The position numbers and the translations under genes are program-made. Shown here in pieces: positions 13,001-24,583 of a DNA stretch of 64,000 nt. The notes under the pieces are model-generated. The model was not told the DNA's origin and searched no databases. It saw only the letters and a list, made by a program, of their open reading frames with translations. The number at the start of each line of letters is the position of its first letter. The first letter of the stretch is position 1. This DNA comes from Osedax fenrisi (taxonomy: Eukaryota; Annelida; Polychaeta; Sabellida; Siboglinidae). Where the stretch lies: positions 39,900,715 through 39,964,714 of the forward strand of contig OZ025240.1 in NCBI GenBank assembly GCA_964019155.1, in the 5' to 3' direction.

Positions 13001-16000
13001 GCTTCGAAGGGATATTAGAGCCATATATGGTTATAAGTGAAAACTTCATCTAAGTTCCTGGATGGGATGAAAGGAATCCACAAAAATAACAGTTTTGTAA
13101 ACCATAAGATACTTCACAAATTAGATTCAATTGCAACACTAATATAAATATAATAAAATATAAAATTTATACTACATTTGTTATAGTGTTATTTTAAACA
13201 AATAACAATAACAATAACAATATCTACAATTAATGATACTAGTATTTATTTGTATGTAAACTTACACTAGATATACATATTTGACAAAAACATAAAGTCG
13301 ATAGGTGTTATGCACATCTATGAGAAAGATAGTGTGAAATCCAATTATTTGTTTGTGATATCTATTAAGTGATACAGTAATATCTTAGGCTACGTTTTTT
13401 ATAACGTAATATCTGTATCCATTACATGTATAAATATGACATATTTTGGGATATTGGGACGTTGGTACGTTGAAAATGTAGTACCAACGAACCATCTCAA
13501 ACATACCAATGTACCATCTGCACTTACAAGTAATGAATACAGATAGGATGTTGGAATCTTGGTATATTGGTATATCTACGAAAAACGCACCCTTAAACTT
13601 AATACATTCATCATTACTATAGTAATAGTATAGTAAATACTATAGTAAATACTATAGTATAGGTTAGCAGATAACATACGTTGACATGCAATCGTACTAC
13701 CACTCACAGGAGAAGTACGTATCCAACTACTCGCACCTAATCCCCGTCGTGGTCAAGCAAAGAGTGCAGACTGACCGCTTCATGTTGAACAAGGCAAGAT
13801 TTAGGTCAAGGTCGCGAGGTAATGGTTGCATTGTCGGCGAGGGAGCCAAGATGGAGTTATTGTCACTACAGGTATCGCACTACTGATACAATAGTAATGT
13901 GTGTGTGGTGTGTGTGTGTGTATGTGTGTAAATAGTACTTTCATTTAAGAGTCCATTAGTAGTTGCTTATTATTCTTATTTAACAATCTTTATTTTTAGT
14001 AATAAATATATATTTTACATCAGTTCTGTTATTTAGAATTATAATTTCACTGATTTTTACTTACATTTAAATCTAATAGTTTATATGTTCTATAGGTGTT
14101 AATTTATTTAAAAGTTATGATGAAATAATCACTCTTAACAATTGATATCCTGTCATTCTGTGAGATGAGATTACAAATCACATGTAGCACTAATGCTTTA
14201 TTAACGTATATAGTAACATCTATAACATTGTCATATTTTCAACCCCACTTACAATATTGCACGATTAATACTGTTATACACATGTACAATACCTATGTAC
14301 ACATGTACAATACTGATGTACACATGTACAATACTGATGTACACGTGTACAATACTGATGTACACATGTACAATACTGATGTACACATGTACAATACTGA
14401 TGTACACATGTACAATACTGATATACACGTGTACAATACTGATGTACACATGTACAATACCTATGTACACATGTACAATACTGATGTACACATGTACAAT
14501 ACTGATGTACACATGTACAATACTGATGTACACATGTACAATACTGATGTACACGTGTACAATACTGATATACACATGTACAATACTGATGTACACATGT
14601 ACAATACTGATGTACACATGTACAATACCTATGTACACGTGTACAGGCCGTACAACAAGCCTACGACAGCAGACTGATCGCTGAACAACGCGAGGAGAAG
14701 ATAATTCGCGTGAAACAGTTGAAGTTTCAGAGGATGATGTCCAAGAATCAGGTCAACCATGTGTATAATAATGTATGCAACTATATTATAATACGTGCTG
14801 TGGGCATTGCGGTACACTACTTCTAATTGGATGGATACGTTACATCATATAAGCCACACCTCCTGCATACAGCCCATGTTAAATCTCAGCCTGGTAGACA
14901 TTCTTAGATTGATAACATTATTTAGGCTGAGATTTAACATGATCTGTATGCAGGAGGTGTAGCTTATATTATACAATATATCCATCTTATTAAAAAGTAG
15001 TGTACCGTAATGATTACAGCATTACTGTTAAGTTATAGCACTAGTTTATCTTTGTTTATTTAATAATAATATAAATAACGTTATTATCTTGCTAAAATTT
15101 ATACTTTCGACAATATATTTGTTTAAATAAAATATCAATCTACTAGTGCATGACATACACTGTATGTATGTTGTATTATGTTAACGTGCACCCTCCACCC
15201 CCGCCGATGTTCTCACGCCCCTCTGACCTTCAGACGGAACACTTCCTGTTGAATAAGAGGAGGGAGGCTAAGAGTTTACAAGACATGGACAGTAGAAAAG
15301 AGAAGGAGTTGATCGAAGTCCGAGAACAACATCAAAATAGAGTCCTTCGACGAGCCTTCGAAAATAGACAGGTTAAATATAGAGAATTATGAAGTCACTG
15401 AATGTTACATAATACTCCATTTAGTTTACTTATAGTTTCTATTTATTTATAGTTTATTATTTGAATATATTACTACATTAATTGTTTACCATTCAGGCAT
15501 CCTTATTGAAATCCCTGAAATGCAAAGAAGATAGGAAATTTGTGCAAGACTTTGGAGCTCAAACGATGTCGGTATCGAAGGCCCTGTGTCGCCATGATAG
15601 AATGTCTAAACGAGTGAATGATGTGAATGACAGGTTTAACTCAACTATCTCATAGTCTTTGTAATCAAATAAATATTATATATATATATTGATTACATTC
15701 ATTTACAACTAGAGTATTTTATTATCATCATGTATTAAAACTATAAACAAGAGTATATAATTATAATAATATTTAATAAATTAAACAGGTACTTATATTA
15801 TTTTAGTAATTCATAATGTATGAATACACCACTTTGAATGTAATGCTTTATAGATGTGTTGCTGTAAATTGTCAGAAGGAAATAGAGAACTCTCACAGGC
15901 GAATAGTGAAGCGTTACCTTACCCATAGGTTTATATGTTTACAGATCAGACGAACTGCATAGTTCTGTTGTTTAATACTCAATTATAGACCCTACTTACT

Positions 16001-16695
16001 ATGCACATTGCAAATATACTCGATATTATACTTATTATTAACATTACTTAATATCACTGTTTATATGATATATAACATTAAAATGTGCTGTACTGTACAT
16101 TATATTATACTTAATATTATCAACGTTATAAACTTTTAATAATTACTTTATAAAAGTTTTTAAATTATTTACCTCAACATATTTATTTCAGAAATATTTC
16201 AATTTAAAAATGAAATATATATTTATATTTTTAACGTATTTATAATTTTAATATATTTATAATTGTGATAATTTCATATGTATTATATTGTTAATAATTT
16301 CCTAAACATCTATGATCATAATAGAATAATTATTCGTAAAAATGATATATTTAATTATTTATAAAACATAAACATATTTTAATCGTAATTTATTCTCAAC
16401 TGAATTATAGTTTATTAACTTTTTAATTTGTTACTATAATAATCACAATACCGTTCCATGGTTACACCATATATTCCAATAACGTACCCATACACACACC
16501 TGTAGATGTCTAGTGCGACAATCACAAGCGGCCCAGACCAGAGCTATGACAGACGCCCATCTCTACTTGGAAGCTAAACAAAGAGAAGTGGATGCCTCGC
16601 AGAGAGTGTTCGATGCCAGGAATAACTTCACATGTCTGCAACAGACGGAACAAGACGATATCAAAACTCTGCCTGAAATAACCAATGTTGTCTAG
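4323..16695 (+). CDS. LRRIQ3: LRRIQ3-like protein: leucine-rich repeats, IQ motif, coiled coil (16 exons)
   Basis: Exons by my model: 4323-4536, 5376-5554, 5658-5783, 6350-6550, 6858-6998, 7712-7958, 8675-8742, 11145-11252, 11721-11878, 12528-12681, 13671-13871, 14647-14751, 15234-15371, 15497-15633, 15854-15928, 16506-16695. All junctions are GT-AG and all phases match; the total is 2442 nt, 813 residues plus TAG. Exons 2-4 encode leucine-rich repeats (LVILDLSNNYISSI, LYKLDLHSNK, LNFLYLHDNPLGNI) and the cap containing YRHHIVNTIFSLRSLDDYII. Exon 5 has the IQ motif IIIQRHLRGYLIRK, a calmodulin-type site. Exons 6-10 are Pro/Ser/Thr-rich and poorly conserved; 11-16 form a charged coiled coil. 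Order and key blocks match vertebrate LRRIQ3, a cilium/sperm-associated protein. The exon 6 acceptor, and an alternative GC donor (AAG/GCAAGA at 13793) in exon 11, are uncertain; small exons between 5 and 6 may be missing. Confidence 0.9.
4719..5041 (-). mobile_element. hAT-type MITE, copy 2 (truncated)
   Basis: Starts ATCGATATAAAGAAAGTGGA and follows copy 3 (20425) for about 320 bp, in the orientation opposite to copy 1, before similarity stops near 5041. The other inverted repeat is missing. It lies in LRRIQ3 intron 1. Confidence 0.8.
7021..7076. repeat. (AT)n microsatellite
   Basis: About 28 uninterrupted AT units immediately after the exon 5 donor of LRRIQ3. Confidence 0.95.
7114..7173. 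repeat. 60-bp perfect palindrome
   Basis: AATGTTACAGTTTACCTATA and so on up to a centre at 7143/7144, then the exact reverse complement ending GTAAACTGTAACATT. There is no spacer. It lies in LRRIQ3 intron 5, 37 bp from the (AT)n tract. It could be a minimal foldback element. Confidence 0.9.
10500..10680 (-). repeat. SINE family 1 fragment (head lost)
   Basis: Reads GGAGTCCTTTCATCCCATCC, then AACCATATGGCTCTAATTTC and CATGTTAAGGCATCCATGG, the same body as 12810-13085 and 19783-20008, but no tRNA-like head follows. Confidence 0.75.
10880..10978 (+). repeat. SINE family 1, 3' end fragment
   Basis: AAGTGAAAACTTCATCTAAG then TTCCTGAATGGGATTAAGGATTCC. It matches the 3' end of the family 1 body and is inverted relative to the fragment at 10500, so the two ends form a pseudo-inverted repeat. 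Confidence 0.65.
12205..12472 (-). repeat. tRNA-derived SINE family 2, near full length
   Basis: On the minus strand the head reads GGGTCTATGGCTCAGTGGG (A-box like) and CCGGGTTCGACTCCAGG (B-box like), then a body with TGTGTTTATTAAGAACTTAA, TTATTTATAACATATATAAG, CTTCTTGAGGGGTCCATTTG and a TTGTATTCAATATATATA tail. Related copies lie at 690, 36295, 43125 and 46425. It lies between LRRIQ3 exons 9 and 10. Confidence 0.85.
12810..13085 (+). repeat. tRNA-derived SINE family 1, full length
   Basis: The head reads GTGTGGCTCAGTGGCTAAGG (A box) and ACGGGTTCGAGCCTCGTCC (B box). The body contains ATCAGCTCTCGTTAAAACC, GGATGCCTTAACATGAGAGC, GAAAACTTCATCTAAGTTCC and TGGATGGGATGAAAGGA. A true tRNA gene is unlikely because the 5' and 3' acceptor arms do not pair. 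It lies in LRRIQ3 intron 10. Confidence 0.85.
14280..14646. repeat. 21-bp minisatellite (about 17 copies)
   Basis: Unit ACACATGTACAATACTGATGT with variants carrying CACGTG, ACCTATG and TGATATA. No stop occurs in several frames, producing long artefactual open frames on both strands. The last unit abuts the 3' splice site of LRRIQ3 exon 12, and GTACACGTGTACAG supplies the AG itself. Confidence 0.95.
14810..15010. repeat. Long inverted repeat, ~85-bp arms, ~30-bp loop
   Basis: Left arm contains CACACCTCCTGCATACAG and ATGTTAAATCTCAGCCT. The right arm contains AGGCTGAGATTTAACATG and CTGTATGCAGGAGGTGTAGC. Pairing extends outward to CGGTACACTACTT / AGTAGTGTACCG. It lies in LRRIQ3 intron 12 and is a foldback or MITE candidate. 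Confidence 0.85.
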
Positions 16696-17136
16696 TGTGC
16701 GTGTGTGCACATGTCTGTGTGTGTGTGTGTAAGTGCGTGTGTTTATGCGATAAGGTATGCGCCAATCTATTAGCACCCCTATGTACAGCACATGTTACCT
16801 CACTCATTACTTATGTTGTTTGTAATACACGCGCTAGATTTATATACGTGATATTTATAATAGTTACCAGTATTATTATGATCTACCTCTGTATTAAGGT
16901 AGTATATATCAGTGTATATCAGTATTTGAATATATAATATATTTTAATTTGATATCGTAGTTGTGATAGTAGTTTATTGTATAGGTCTTAATGAATAACG
17001 ATATTGTTTATTAGTTAACGCATCGATAAACAAATATTAAGTGTCGTTTAAGAAACGGTGATATCCGCGAACATATATTCTTGACGCGGAGATAATCACT
17101 AGAAATAAACATCCAAAAATCAACGTTATCATATTA

Positions 17137-17142
17137 TTTATT
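17137..17142 (-). terminator. Polyadenylation signal AATAAA of MRPS2
   Basis: TTTATT on the plus strand, reading AATAAA on the minus strand, about 25 bp beyond the MRPS2 stop codon. Confidence 0.5.
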
Positions 17143-17166
17143 AAAAAAATCGCCGGCCGCGCACCC

Positions 17167-18488
17167 CTATTTACCCCGAGCCGCTTTACCCCGTCGTACC
17201 GCCTCGCCGAACAGCGCGCAGTACAGCCGCACGGAGGCGGGGCTATCGTCGTTACCCGGTACCGGATAGGTGAACAGGCGCGGGTCTCCGCTACTATCCA
17301 GCACTCCCACTGTGGGCACGTTCATCTTGGCGGATTCGGCGACTGCGGTGTGAGCTTCGAACACCGTGTCGTGGGCGTTAACGAACACCACGAGGTCGGG
17401 CAGACGAGTCACCGCCCCGTACTGTACCGTGGCGTTGGTGAACGTGCCTCCGTTCCACGGCCGGCAGTGCGAGTACTCGCCCGAATCGCGGGCCAGCCGT
17501 TCCACGAGCGGTAGCGTTTGCGCGTGTCGCGACACGAATAGGATTATGCCGCCGAGACGAGCTATGTGACAAGTGAAGTTCAGCGCCTGGGTGAGAGAGT
17601 GAGATCTAGGTCAGAGGAGGCTGTAGCAGTAGTTAATGGTAATAGTAATAACACTAGCCGATGATACTAGATAATGCTAGTTAATGATACTGGGGCGTTG
17701 TTAGTAATATTAGTAGTATTAGATTTAGTAATAGTATTAACGAGAGTTAATACTATTTGGGGATATGTAGTATAGTATCATATGGTAGTAGATTAGGTAT
17801 AGCCGTATCGCGTTATCTCATCGGACAACTGAGATTAGATTACAAAGTTTGAAGAGAATTATTACACATTAACGTATATATCACATGGTCACGGTGGTAT
17901 TATTAGATCTATTGTAATCACTATATTAGTGATGGTAGATAATCACAAAGTTATGCGTAACATACCTCTTTTAGTAGAGTTTGCGTCTTCTCTAAATCAA
18001 TGATATCGCACCCGAGTCTTTCTCCAAATAGATATGGTTTCATGTAATCGTTCCTAAGTCCCACCTACGATACACACGGGTGTAAGTATGGGCGCGATGC
18101 GATAGAACACACTGCGAACCTTGTGTCCTAGGTGAACTTTGGCATCGTAGAGGTCACGGATTGTAAACATGTCTGCTACGTTGAAATAGTCGGAATGCTT
18201 CAATGGATCTACCTCTGTAGTGTAATGATGATTTATAATACTTATTAAATGCATTTTACACACATACAATATTTGTATTATAAATCATAAATATATATAT
18301 ATATATATAATGATATGATAACCTATCACTATATTATTTAGATAGTAATTAACCTTTAGAGTTGCCATTAGAAGCAATATTTAGTGCTATATCATCTGCA
18401 GAAGGAAGGTGTGATGTTGTGGTTTGTTGCATGGAGTACTTTCTTAGTGGACTCGTGATGCATTCTTTTCTCAGATGCAAACGTAAAC
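17167..18488 (-). CDS. MRPS2: Mitochondrial ribosomal protein uS2m (5' partial, four exons seen)
   Basis: Minus-strand exons 18488-18354, 18214-18120, 18064-17966 and 17586-17167 give 249 codons to the TAA. Phases match throughout. The third intron block is only 55 bp (18065-18119) and cannot be read through in frame. Motifs match small-subunit protein S2: DPLKHSDYFNVADMF, DLYDAKVHLGHK, KPYLFGERLGCDIIDLEKT, ALNFTCHIARLGGIILFVSR, then RDSGEYSHCRPWNGG, RLPDLVVF, AAxSAKMNVPTVGVLDSS-like and TYPVPGNDDSP, the classic rRNA-binding core. The product is a mitochondrial 28S/SSU component encoded in the nucleus. The first exon with the import signal was not found; a GC-rich patch at 20959-21040 encodes an Arg-rich MYMGMHEFGTVFQLLRQ but its donor phase does not fit. 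Convergent with LRRIQ3. Confidence 0.93.
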
Positions 18489-19782
18489 CTGCAATTTATA
18501 ACAACAGTATGATTAGATGTCATGTTACATAGATAGATAGATAGATACATAGATATAGTTTATAGGAGTAATTTAATGTCATTATTTTTTCATTTAGTAT
18601 TCTTTTTTGATTTCTTTATACGTTATCCAAATGGCTATAAGACAAGACCTTGGTCTTTTTAGGTTGTAATCAACAATATAATATACGTCAGGCGTTTGTG
18701 TCTGAATAGATTATTTATGACACCTCTATTTAATAATGTTATGCATGATATTATATATTGTTACTTTATATTTTAATTACTCTTCTATATTGTATAACAA
18801 TTCTATTATTTTTCACAACTTTAATATATGTAACAATGAATCACTTATTGTTTAAAGCATATGTAGACTATTGGTCAAAAATCAATAAATAAAATATAAA
18901 TGGCTTAATATATATCTGGGTTGGTGTTAACTACGTATTGATTTTGTATAATATATACTATAAGTAATAATGTATTTATATCATATCTTTATAGTTTGAA
19001 AACATATAAAAATTACACTTTATCATTTTACATTAACTCTATTTTTCTATAGTATACAAATACTATAGACAAATCATTAATAAATAATACGATTAAATTA
19101 TAAAAATATATATATTTTTTATTAATTTATAAGCTATTTAAGTTAATAACACACAATACTAATTAAGTATATAAACTAAATGTTATCGTTGTCATATTAT
19201 TGTATTATTATATTATTGGAGTGTACCCTCGTTGTGAGTATAGATTACAAGATAATCTTTGGTATTCTCCTTTGAGCAGAAATTGTATATACTGCATTAT
19301 ATTTTATTTCTACTCAATAAACCATATTCAATTCAATATAGTAAATATATATCGATATAAATAAGCTGAAGTTAATTTATATCATTGAAGAGTTTTATTG
19401 AATTTGTTGTGAAAATGTTCATACAAACCTTATAAAGTATATATTTATAATATGTTCATGATTATCTTTCTTAATTTGTGTTTAGTATATGTGTCGAAAA
19501 TATCCTGTATTATATTCATATCATTTCAGATATTTACATGTTTTTAACTGAAATATATAACAATTAAGAATAAATTTTAAAAGATTATATATATATAAAT
19601 GGTTTTAGTTCTATATACATCTTAAGAATCATAACTAGAGGGATTAACTTAGGGATTAAACAAGTTTTTAATAGATTAGAGTTACCAATGAATAAAGCTG
19701 TCACTCTTATAAATTTAATGAGATTCACTACAAACACCATTTATAAAAATGAATATATATATATGTATGTTATTTTATTTTA
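18489..19782. other. No gene seen
   Basis: AT-rich sequence 5' of the MRPS2 exons, with a short (GATA)n tract at 18530-18556. I found no first exon for MRPS2 here. Confidence 0.5.
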
Positions 19783-20008
19783 GTGGAGTCCTTTCATCCC
19801 ATCCAGGAATTTAGATGAAGTTTTCATTTATAACCATATGGCTCTAATTTCACTTCGAAACCGCTATCATGTTAAGACATCCATGGTTTTAACGAGAGCC
19901 GATCATTTATTTATACACAATTATATAAGATCACTTCTAAATAGTCCGGAATAGTCTTGAACCGGCGTTCTACTTCGACGCCTTAGCTAAATGAGCCATA
20001 CAGGCAGT
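19783..20008 (-). repeat. tRNA-derived SINE family 1
   Basis: Plus-strand reading begins GGAGTCCTTTCATCCCATCC and ends in the complement of the head, with CTTGAACCGGCGTTC (B box complement) and TTAGCTAAATGAGCCATAC (A box complement). About 225 bp. It lies upstream of the known MRPS2 exons, possibly in that gene's first intron. Confidence 0.85.
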
Positions 20009-20424
20009 GTATGTATATATGTATATACAGATATTAATATATACTCTTATAAAATGTATAGTTCTGTCTTTAATTACAGATAAATATACTAGAATATACA
20101 AAATAAAGTTTTGATAAAGTTATGAATGTGTCAATATGTATCTAGTATAAGGTTATAGAAAACCTAAAAGTACGAATTTCTATAGTTCAATGATAGTGAA
20201 AGCTATTGGATATTAGTAAATATATATAATTTACTTGTATTTATTTTCACAATATACGTGTATTAATTAACACTCTATATAAAACGATTTATTGTATGCA
20301 TGTATATGTGTGTTTGTAATACAAACTTTGTATACATGGGTTGTGAATCTAATTAGTAAACTAATGTTATCAATATAGGTATCATTATGATATATACATT
20401 GTATCATACACTGTATGATTCATA

Positions 20425-20903
20425 CATCGATATAAAGAGAGTGGATAAGCAATTGACGCACGCAATGCATGTTAAAGATAGATACGTGAATGACACTTTA
20501 TTCGATAAATTAACAAAATGGTATCAGTGATTTTGATTGGATATTAGTCATATTATATATGTCAAATATTAAAACAGTAGGCTTTTCAGCGAAATAGATT
20601 AAAGTGACTTCTATCTATATCAATGGATTTAGATTATAAATATCAATAAAATAGTATGATATATTCAATTTAAATACACAATATTACGAGGAATGTTGAT
20701 ATGATGTATTTTAAATATATAATTTTATTTTTAGTATAGATAGTACATTAAAATTGGTAGTAATTATCAATATATATATGTATAAATAAATATTATTATA
20801 AATAAAAAGTAGTGGGCCAGATAGTGGGTTTCGACTGCAGCGCCCGTAGCGGATAGTGCCATACACTACATGCAATTGCTTATTCACTTTCTTTATATCA
20901 ATG
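20425..20903 (-). mobile_element. hAT-type MITE, copy 3 (complete)
   Basis: 479 bp, opposite orientation to copy 1, ends CATCGATATAAAGAGAGTGG and CTTTCTTTATATCAATG. Perfect 8-bp duplication GATTCATA at 20417-20424 and 20904-20911. With copy 1 this fixes the element ends and the hAT assignment. Confidence 0.92.
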
Positions 20904-21498
20904 GATTCATAATGCATTGATGCGTAAATAATATTCACTGATTATAAACATATATTCTATTTATAACGTCAATCGTCGCGCGTACGGCGCTTGCCTCAAT
21001 AGTTGAAAAACCGTCCCAAACTCGTGCATCCCCATATACATAGTAATTATATCATATCGATGTTTTAATAATAATAATAATCCAATCCTCAAATATTATG
21101 TATTGATGAGTAAATGTATGTATCTTATAATCCACGTGCGTATGTTATTAAGAATGTTAAACTGCCTAAATATTATTCTCACCCCTAAAAATGATATAAA
21201 TAAATATAATATTTATTAGAAAATTATTGTTATCAGTTACATTTTAATAATATATACTTAATAAAAACTACATATATCAATTGGGGTTAAATAAAAATAA
21301 TTTTTACTTTATATTTCAAAATAATTAATATTTAATAACCATTAAATAGCAATTTACAATTCATATTAATATAGAATATTTAAATGTCAAAATTAATTTA
21401 AATTATTTTTCAAAGATAATGATTTATCAAAGATTATTTTTATGAATTTCACAATATCCGTTATATTTTAAGGTGTTGGCAGCATAGATGTAGTAACG

Positions 21499-21575
21499 AT
21501 GGCATCCTTTAACTTCCAATCTAAATATATAATAAAGGAGTATACGAGAGTACCAAGAACTACTATAACCATGAG
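21499..21575 (+). other. Candidate first coding exon, unrecognised
   Basis: ATG followed by 25 open codons (MASFNFQSKYIIKEYTRV, then PRTTITM) ending AG/GTTGTA. It is more balanced in codon use than its surroundings. A pyrimidine-rich acceptor at about 23060 (CCCTTCTCCTATTAG) would continue it in phase for RFYGNLYLLRNMFATTI and then a stop. I do not recognise either piece. Confidence 0.22.
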
Positions 21576-21698
21576 GTTGTAATAAGTCTTGATTATATAA
21601 ATATTTTAGTTGTGTATATTAATTAAATATATAAAAAAGAATGCACTATTTACTAATATACTAAAATGAGTGTAATGTTAATCCAATCAAAGATTTTG

Positions 21699-21726
21699 CG
21701 AAGCAAAATCCTCGGAAAATCTTTGT
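21699..21726. repeat. GAA-loop hairpin pair
   Basis: GATTTTGCGAAGCAAAATC, an 8-bp stem with GAA loop, runs into CTCGGAAAATCTTTG. Related hairpins lie at 4105, 50480 and 55776/55985. Confidence 0.7.
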
Positions 21727-21737
21727 CCAAGTGTAGG

Positions 21738-22345
21738 ATCAAGACCTCCTATAGAGGTTATAGGAGGTCTTGGTAGGATCTAATATATATATATATATAT
21801 CATTGACTTGTATTGGGTATTGTATTTGCCCAATACAAGTCAATGATATATATCGATAACATAAATTATGTATGGATGAGAAATTATAGTTTACATATTA
21901 TATCAAGACCTCCTATAACCTCCGAGGTTATAGGAGGTCTTGATTATATACACATGTTAACAATATGTATATATATTCAATCAATGATATATGTTATTAA
22001 ATTAAATACTAAATATTTAGTATATATATAAATAATTTTTAAAATAATTTAGAATTTATAAAAATAAACAATCTCCTAAAAACTATTTAGATAATAAATA
22101 CCCTATAAATATTATAGGATAGATACTATAAAATATATATTTAATTAAGGATTCCTAACTTTGATAATAGAACATTGTTTAAAATCTAAATATAATGAAT
22201 ATAAATAAAAATATACTATTAAATAATTTATTGAATACAGATTTATAAAAAGGGATACATGATAAAATATAATATTGTAACTATTTATAATTATATTATC
22301 AATACCTAGGAGCTCCTATAACCTCGAGGTTATAGGAGGTATTAA
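21738..22345. repeat. Cluster of three 35-43-bp palindromes
   Basis: At 21738-21774, 21903-21943 and 22309-22342, all variants of ACCTCCTATAACCTC joined to its complement GAGGTTATAGGAGGT, often with flanking TCAAG / CTTGA. A fourth unrelated hairpin (ATCATTGACTTGTATTGGG and complement) is at 21794-21852. Confidence 0.9.
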
Positions 22346-23031
22346 TATTATGTGTAGAATAATATTCTATTATATATATATATATATAAACACAACATAC
22401 GGGATATGTTAACTAAACGCATTACTGTATTATGTAAACTTTAACATGTTCAATAGAATTGGATCAATTGATACTAAACAATAAAGGTAATAAATGATAA
22501 ATATGAAAATATAATTTTAAATTTTATACAAATTAATATTTTTTAGTTATCATAACATTTGATTATCAGATATATTCAATACATATTATGTAGGTTATAA
22601 AACGTATATTTATAGATTTAATTGATATTTTATAAATAAGTAAGATGAAAATAAATAAATAAGATGATTAATAATGCATTTATGTTGTAAATATTAAAAA
22701 TATAAACTATTATTATATATTTTTTTTAATTAATTATTTATTGTAGTGTTAATCCAATAATAAATTCATATTTTATTAGGATATTAATGAATTAATGAAT
22801 TATACAATTTAAACAAACAATAAAGTAATACTTCTATAACATATAATGAATATTAATTGTATATTGGCAAATAGTATATACGACGTATATATTGTTAATG
22901 ATAGATTCGTCATATTTCAATTGATTTTTTTTAATTCCTATATACAATTCATATTACTTTTGATAAATAACAATTATCACTTAATCACTATCATGTTATA
23001 TGTTTTCACATTGTTACATTAAATATATTAC

Positions 23032-23200
23032 ATGTACTATGCCCTTCTCCTATTAGGTTTTATGGTAACCTATATTTACTTAGGAACATGTTTGCAACTA
23101 CGATCTAATATTTGAAAACGTCATAAAATTCCTATTCACAATATGTTTTGGAGCTCTTGGTATAATAGGTACTATATTTTATAATATTTATAATTTATAA
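23032..23200 (+). other. Possible small membrane-protein fragment, frame-disrupted
   Basis: One frame from ATG 23032 reads MYYALLLLGFMVTYIYLGTC to a TGA at 23113. An overlapping frame from 23114 reads ENVIKFLFTICFGALGIIGT and ends at TAA 23200. Both are hydrophobic and would make two membrane segments if joined by a +1 shift. Either an intron boundary or a decayed gene could explain it. Alternatively an exon starts at an acceptor TTTACTTAG near 23083. Not recognised. Confidence 0.22.
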
Positions 23201-23311
23201 TCTTTGGTAAATTAAATTTTATATATATTTTAAATTTTAAACCTATTAAAATATTTACAAAATATGTTATTAGTATTATTACAATCGTTATAACTAATTC
23301 AATACGTCAAT

Positions 23312-24552
23312 ATGTACAATATATTAATTTCAAATTTAATATCAATGATATTAACATTAATTGAAATAAATACAGTACTTATTCAATTCATATTATCAAT
23401 CTTTAAATCATTCATTAAATTAATACCTATCTTTGTTACATATAAAGATATAAAAGATGATGTTATTTTAATTACTGGCGGTGGACGTGGATTAGGAAAA
23501 CATTTGGCTATACAATATGCAAAACATAATCCAAAAAAGGTATATAATAATGAAGATATTTATAAATATTTATATTAAATTAAAACACATTGAATTATTA
23601 TAATTATTATAATAATTATTTATTTTTTTTAAATAATTTTATTAAATAATATTTAAATTATTATAATAATTAGTATTATTATAATAATTTATCATAATTA
23701 TTTAATAATAATTTATTATGATAATCTATTTTTAAATAATGCATTATTATAATCATTATTAATATAATATATATTATATAATATTATATTATTATTATAA
23801 TAATTATATAATATTAAATATATAATATATATATTTATAATATAATATTATATAATATTATTATAATATTTATATTATATTATATATATTATAATTATTA
23901 TAATAATATTATATATAATAATTATAATAATTATTATAATATTATATATTGAATATCATATTGAATATCATATTGAATATCATATTGAATATCATATTGA
24001 ATATCATATTGAATATCATATTGAATATCATATTGAATATCATATTGAATATCATATTGAATATCATATTGAATATCATATTGAATATCATATTGAATAT
24101 CATATTGAATATCATATTGAATATCATATTGAATATCATATTGAATATCATATTGAATATCATATTGAATATCATATTGAATATCATATTGAATATCATA
24201 TTGAATATCATATTCGATATCATATTCGATATCATATTCGATATAATATAATATTATATATTAAAGAATATTAAATATTAAATATAGAATATTAAATATT
24301 CGATATGATATAATTCATTATGATTATCATAGTAACTTAATATCGTGAATACCCATTTTTGGCGCCGATAAATTTCAAAGTTCAAGTTGGGCGTGCTTAT
24401 TAATAGTTTGGGGGTTAGTTAAAATAATTATTTTCACTGGTTTGGTTGGGTTTAGTTTTAATATTTCCAGTTTTGTTTAGCTGTATTACATCCTGAGTGA
24501 TCCTATAAAACCATATATGTATATATATATATATATATATCCTATAAAACCA

Positions 24553-24583
<31 letters not shown>

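Noticed and set aside
14280..14640. CRISPR-like array
   Set aside because: Units are contiguous without spacers and the context is an animal intron.
14165..14684. Long open frames on both strands encoding MYNTDVH and YISIVHV repeats
   Set aside because: They are translations of the 21-bp minisatellite, open in several frames, and end at an LRRIQ3 splice acceptor.
18054..18269. Read-through of the 55-bp MRPS2 intron (GHKVRSVFYRIAP)
   Set aside because: 55 is not a multiple of three and the family sequence resumes only after removal of this stretch.
20959..21040. MRPS2 first exon (minus, MYMGMHEFGTVFQLLRQ, Arg-rich)
   Set aside because: It would make a plausible import signal but its only donor leaves two bases, whereas the next known exon needs one.
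23942..24251. Open frames NMIF / IILN repeats on both strands
   Set aside because: Pure product of the 12-bp tandem repeat without stops.
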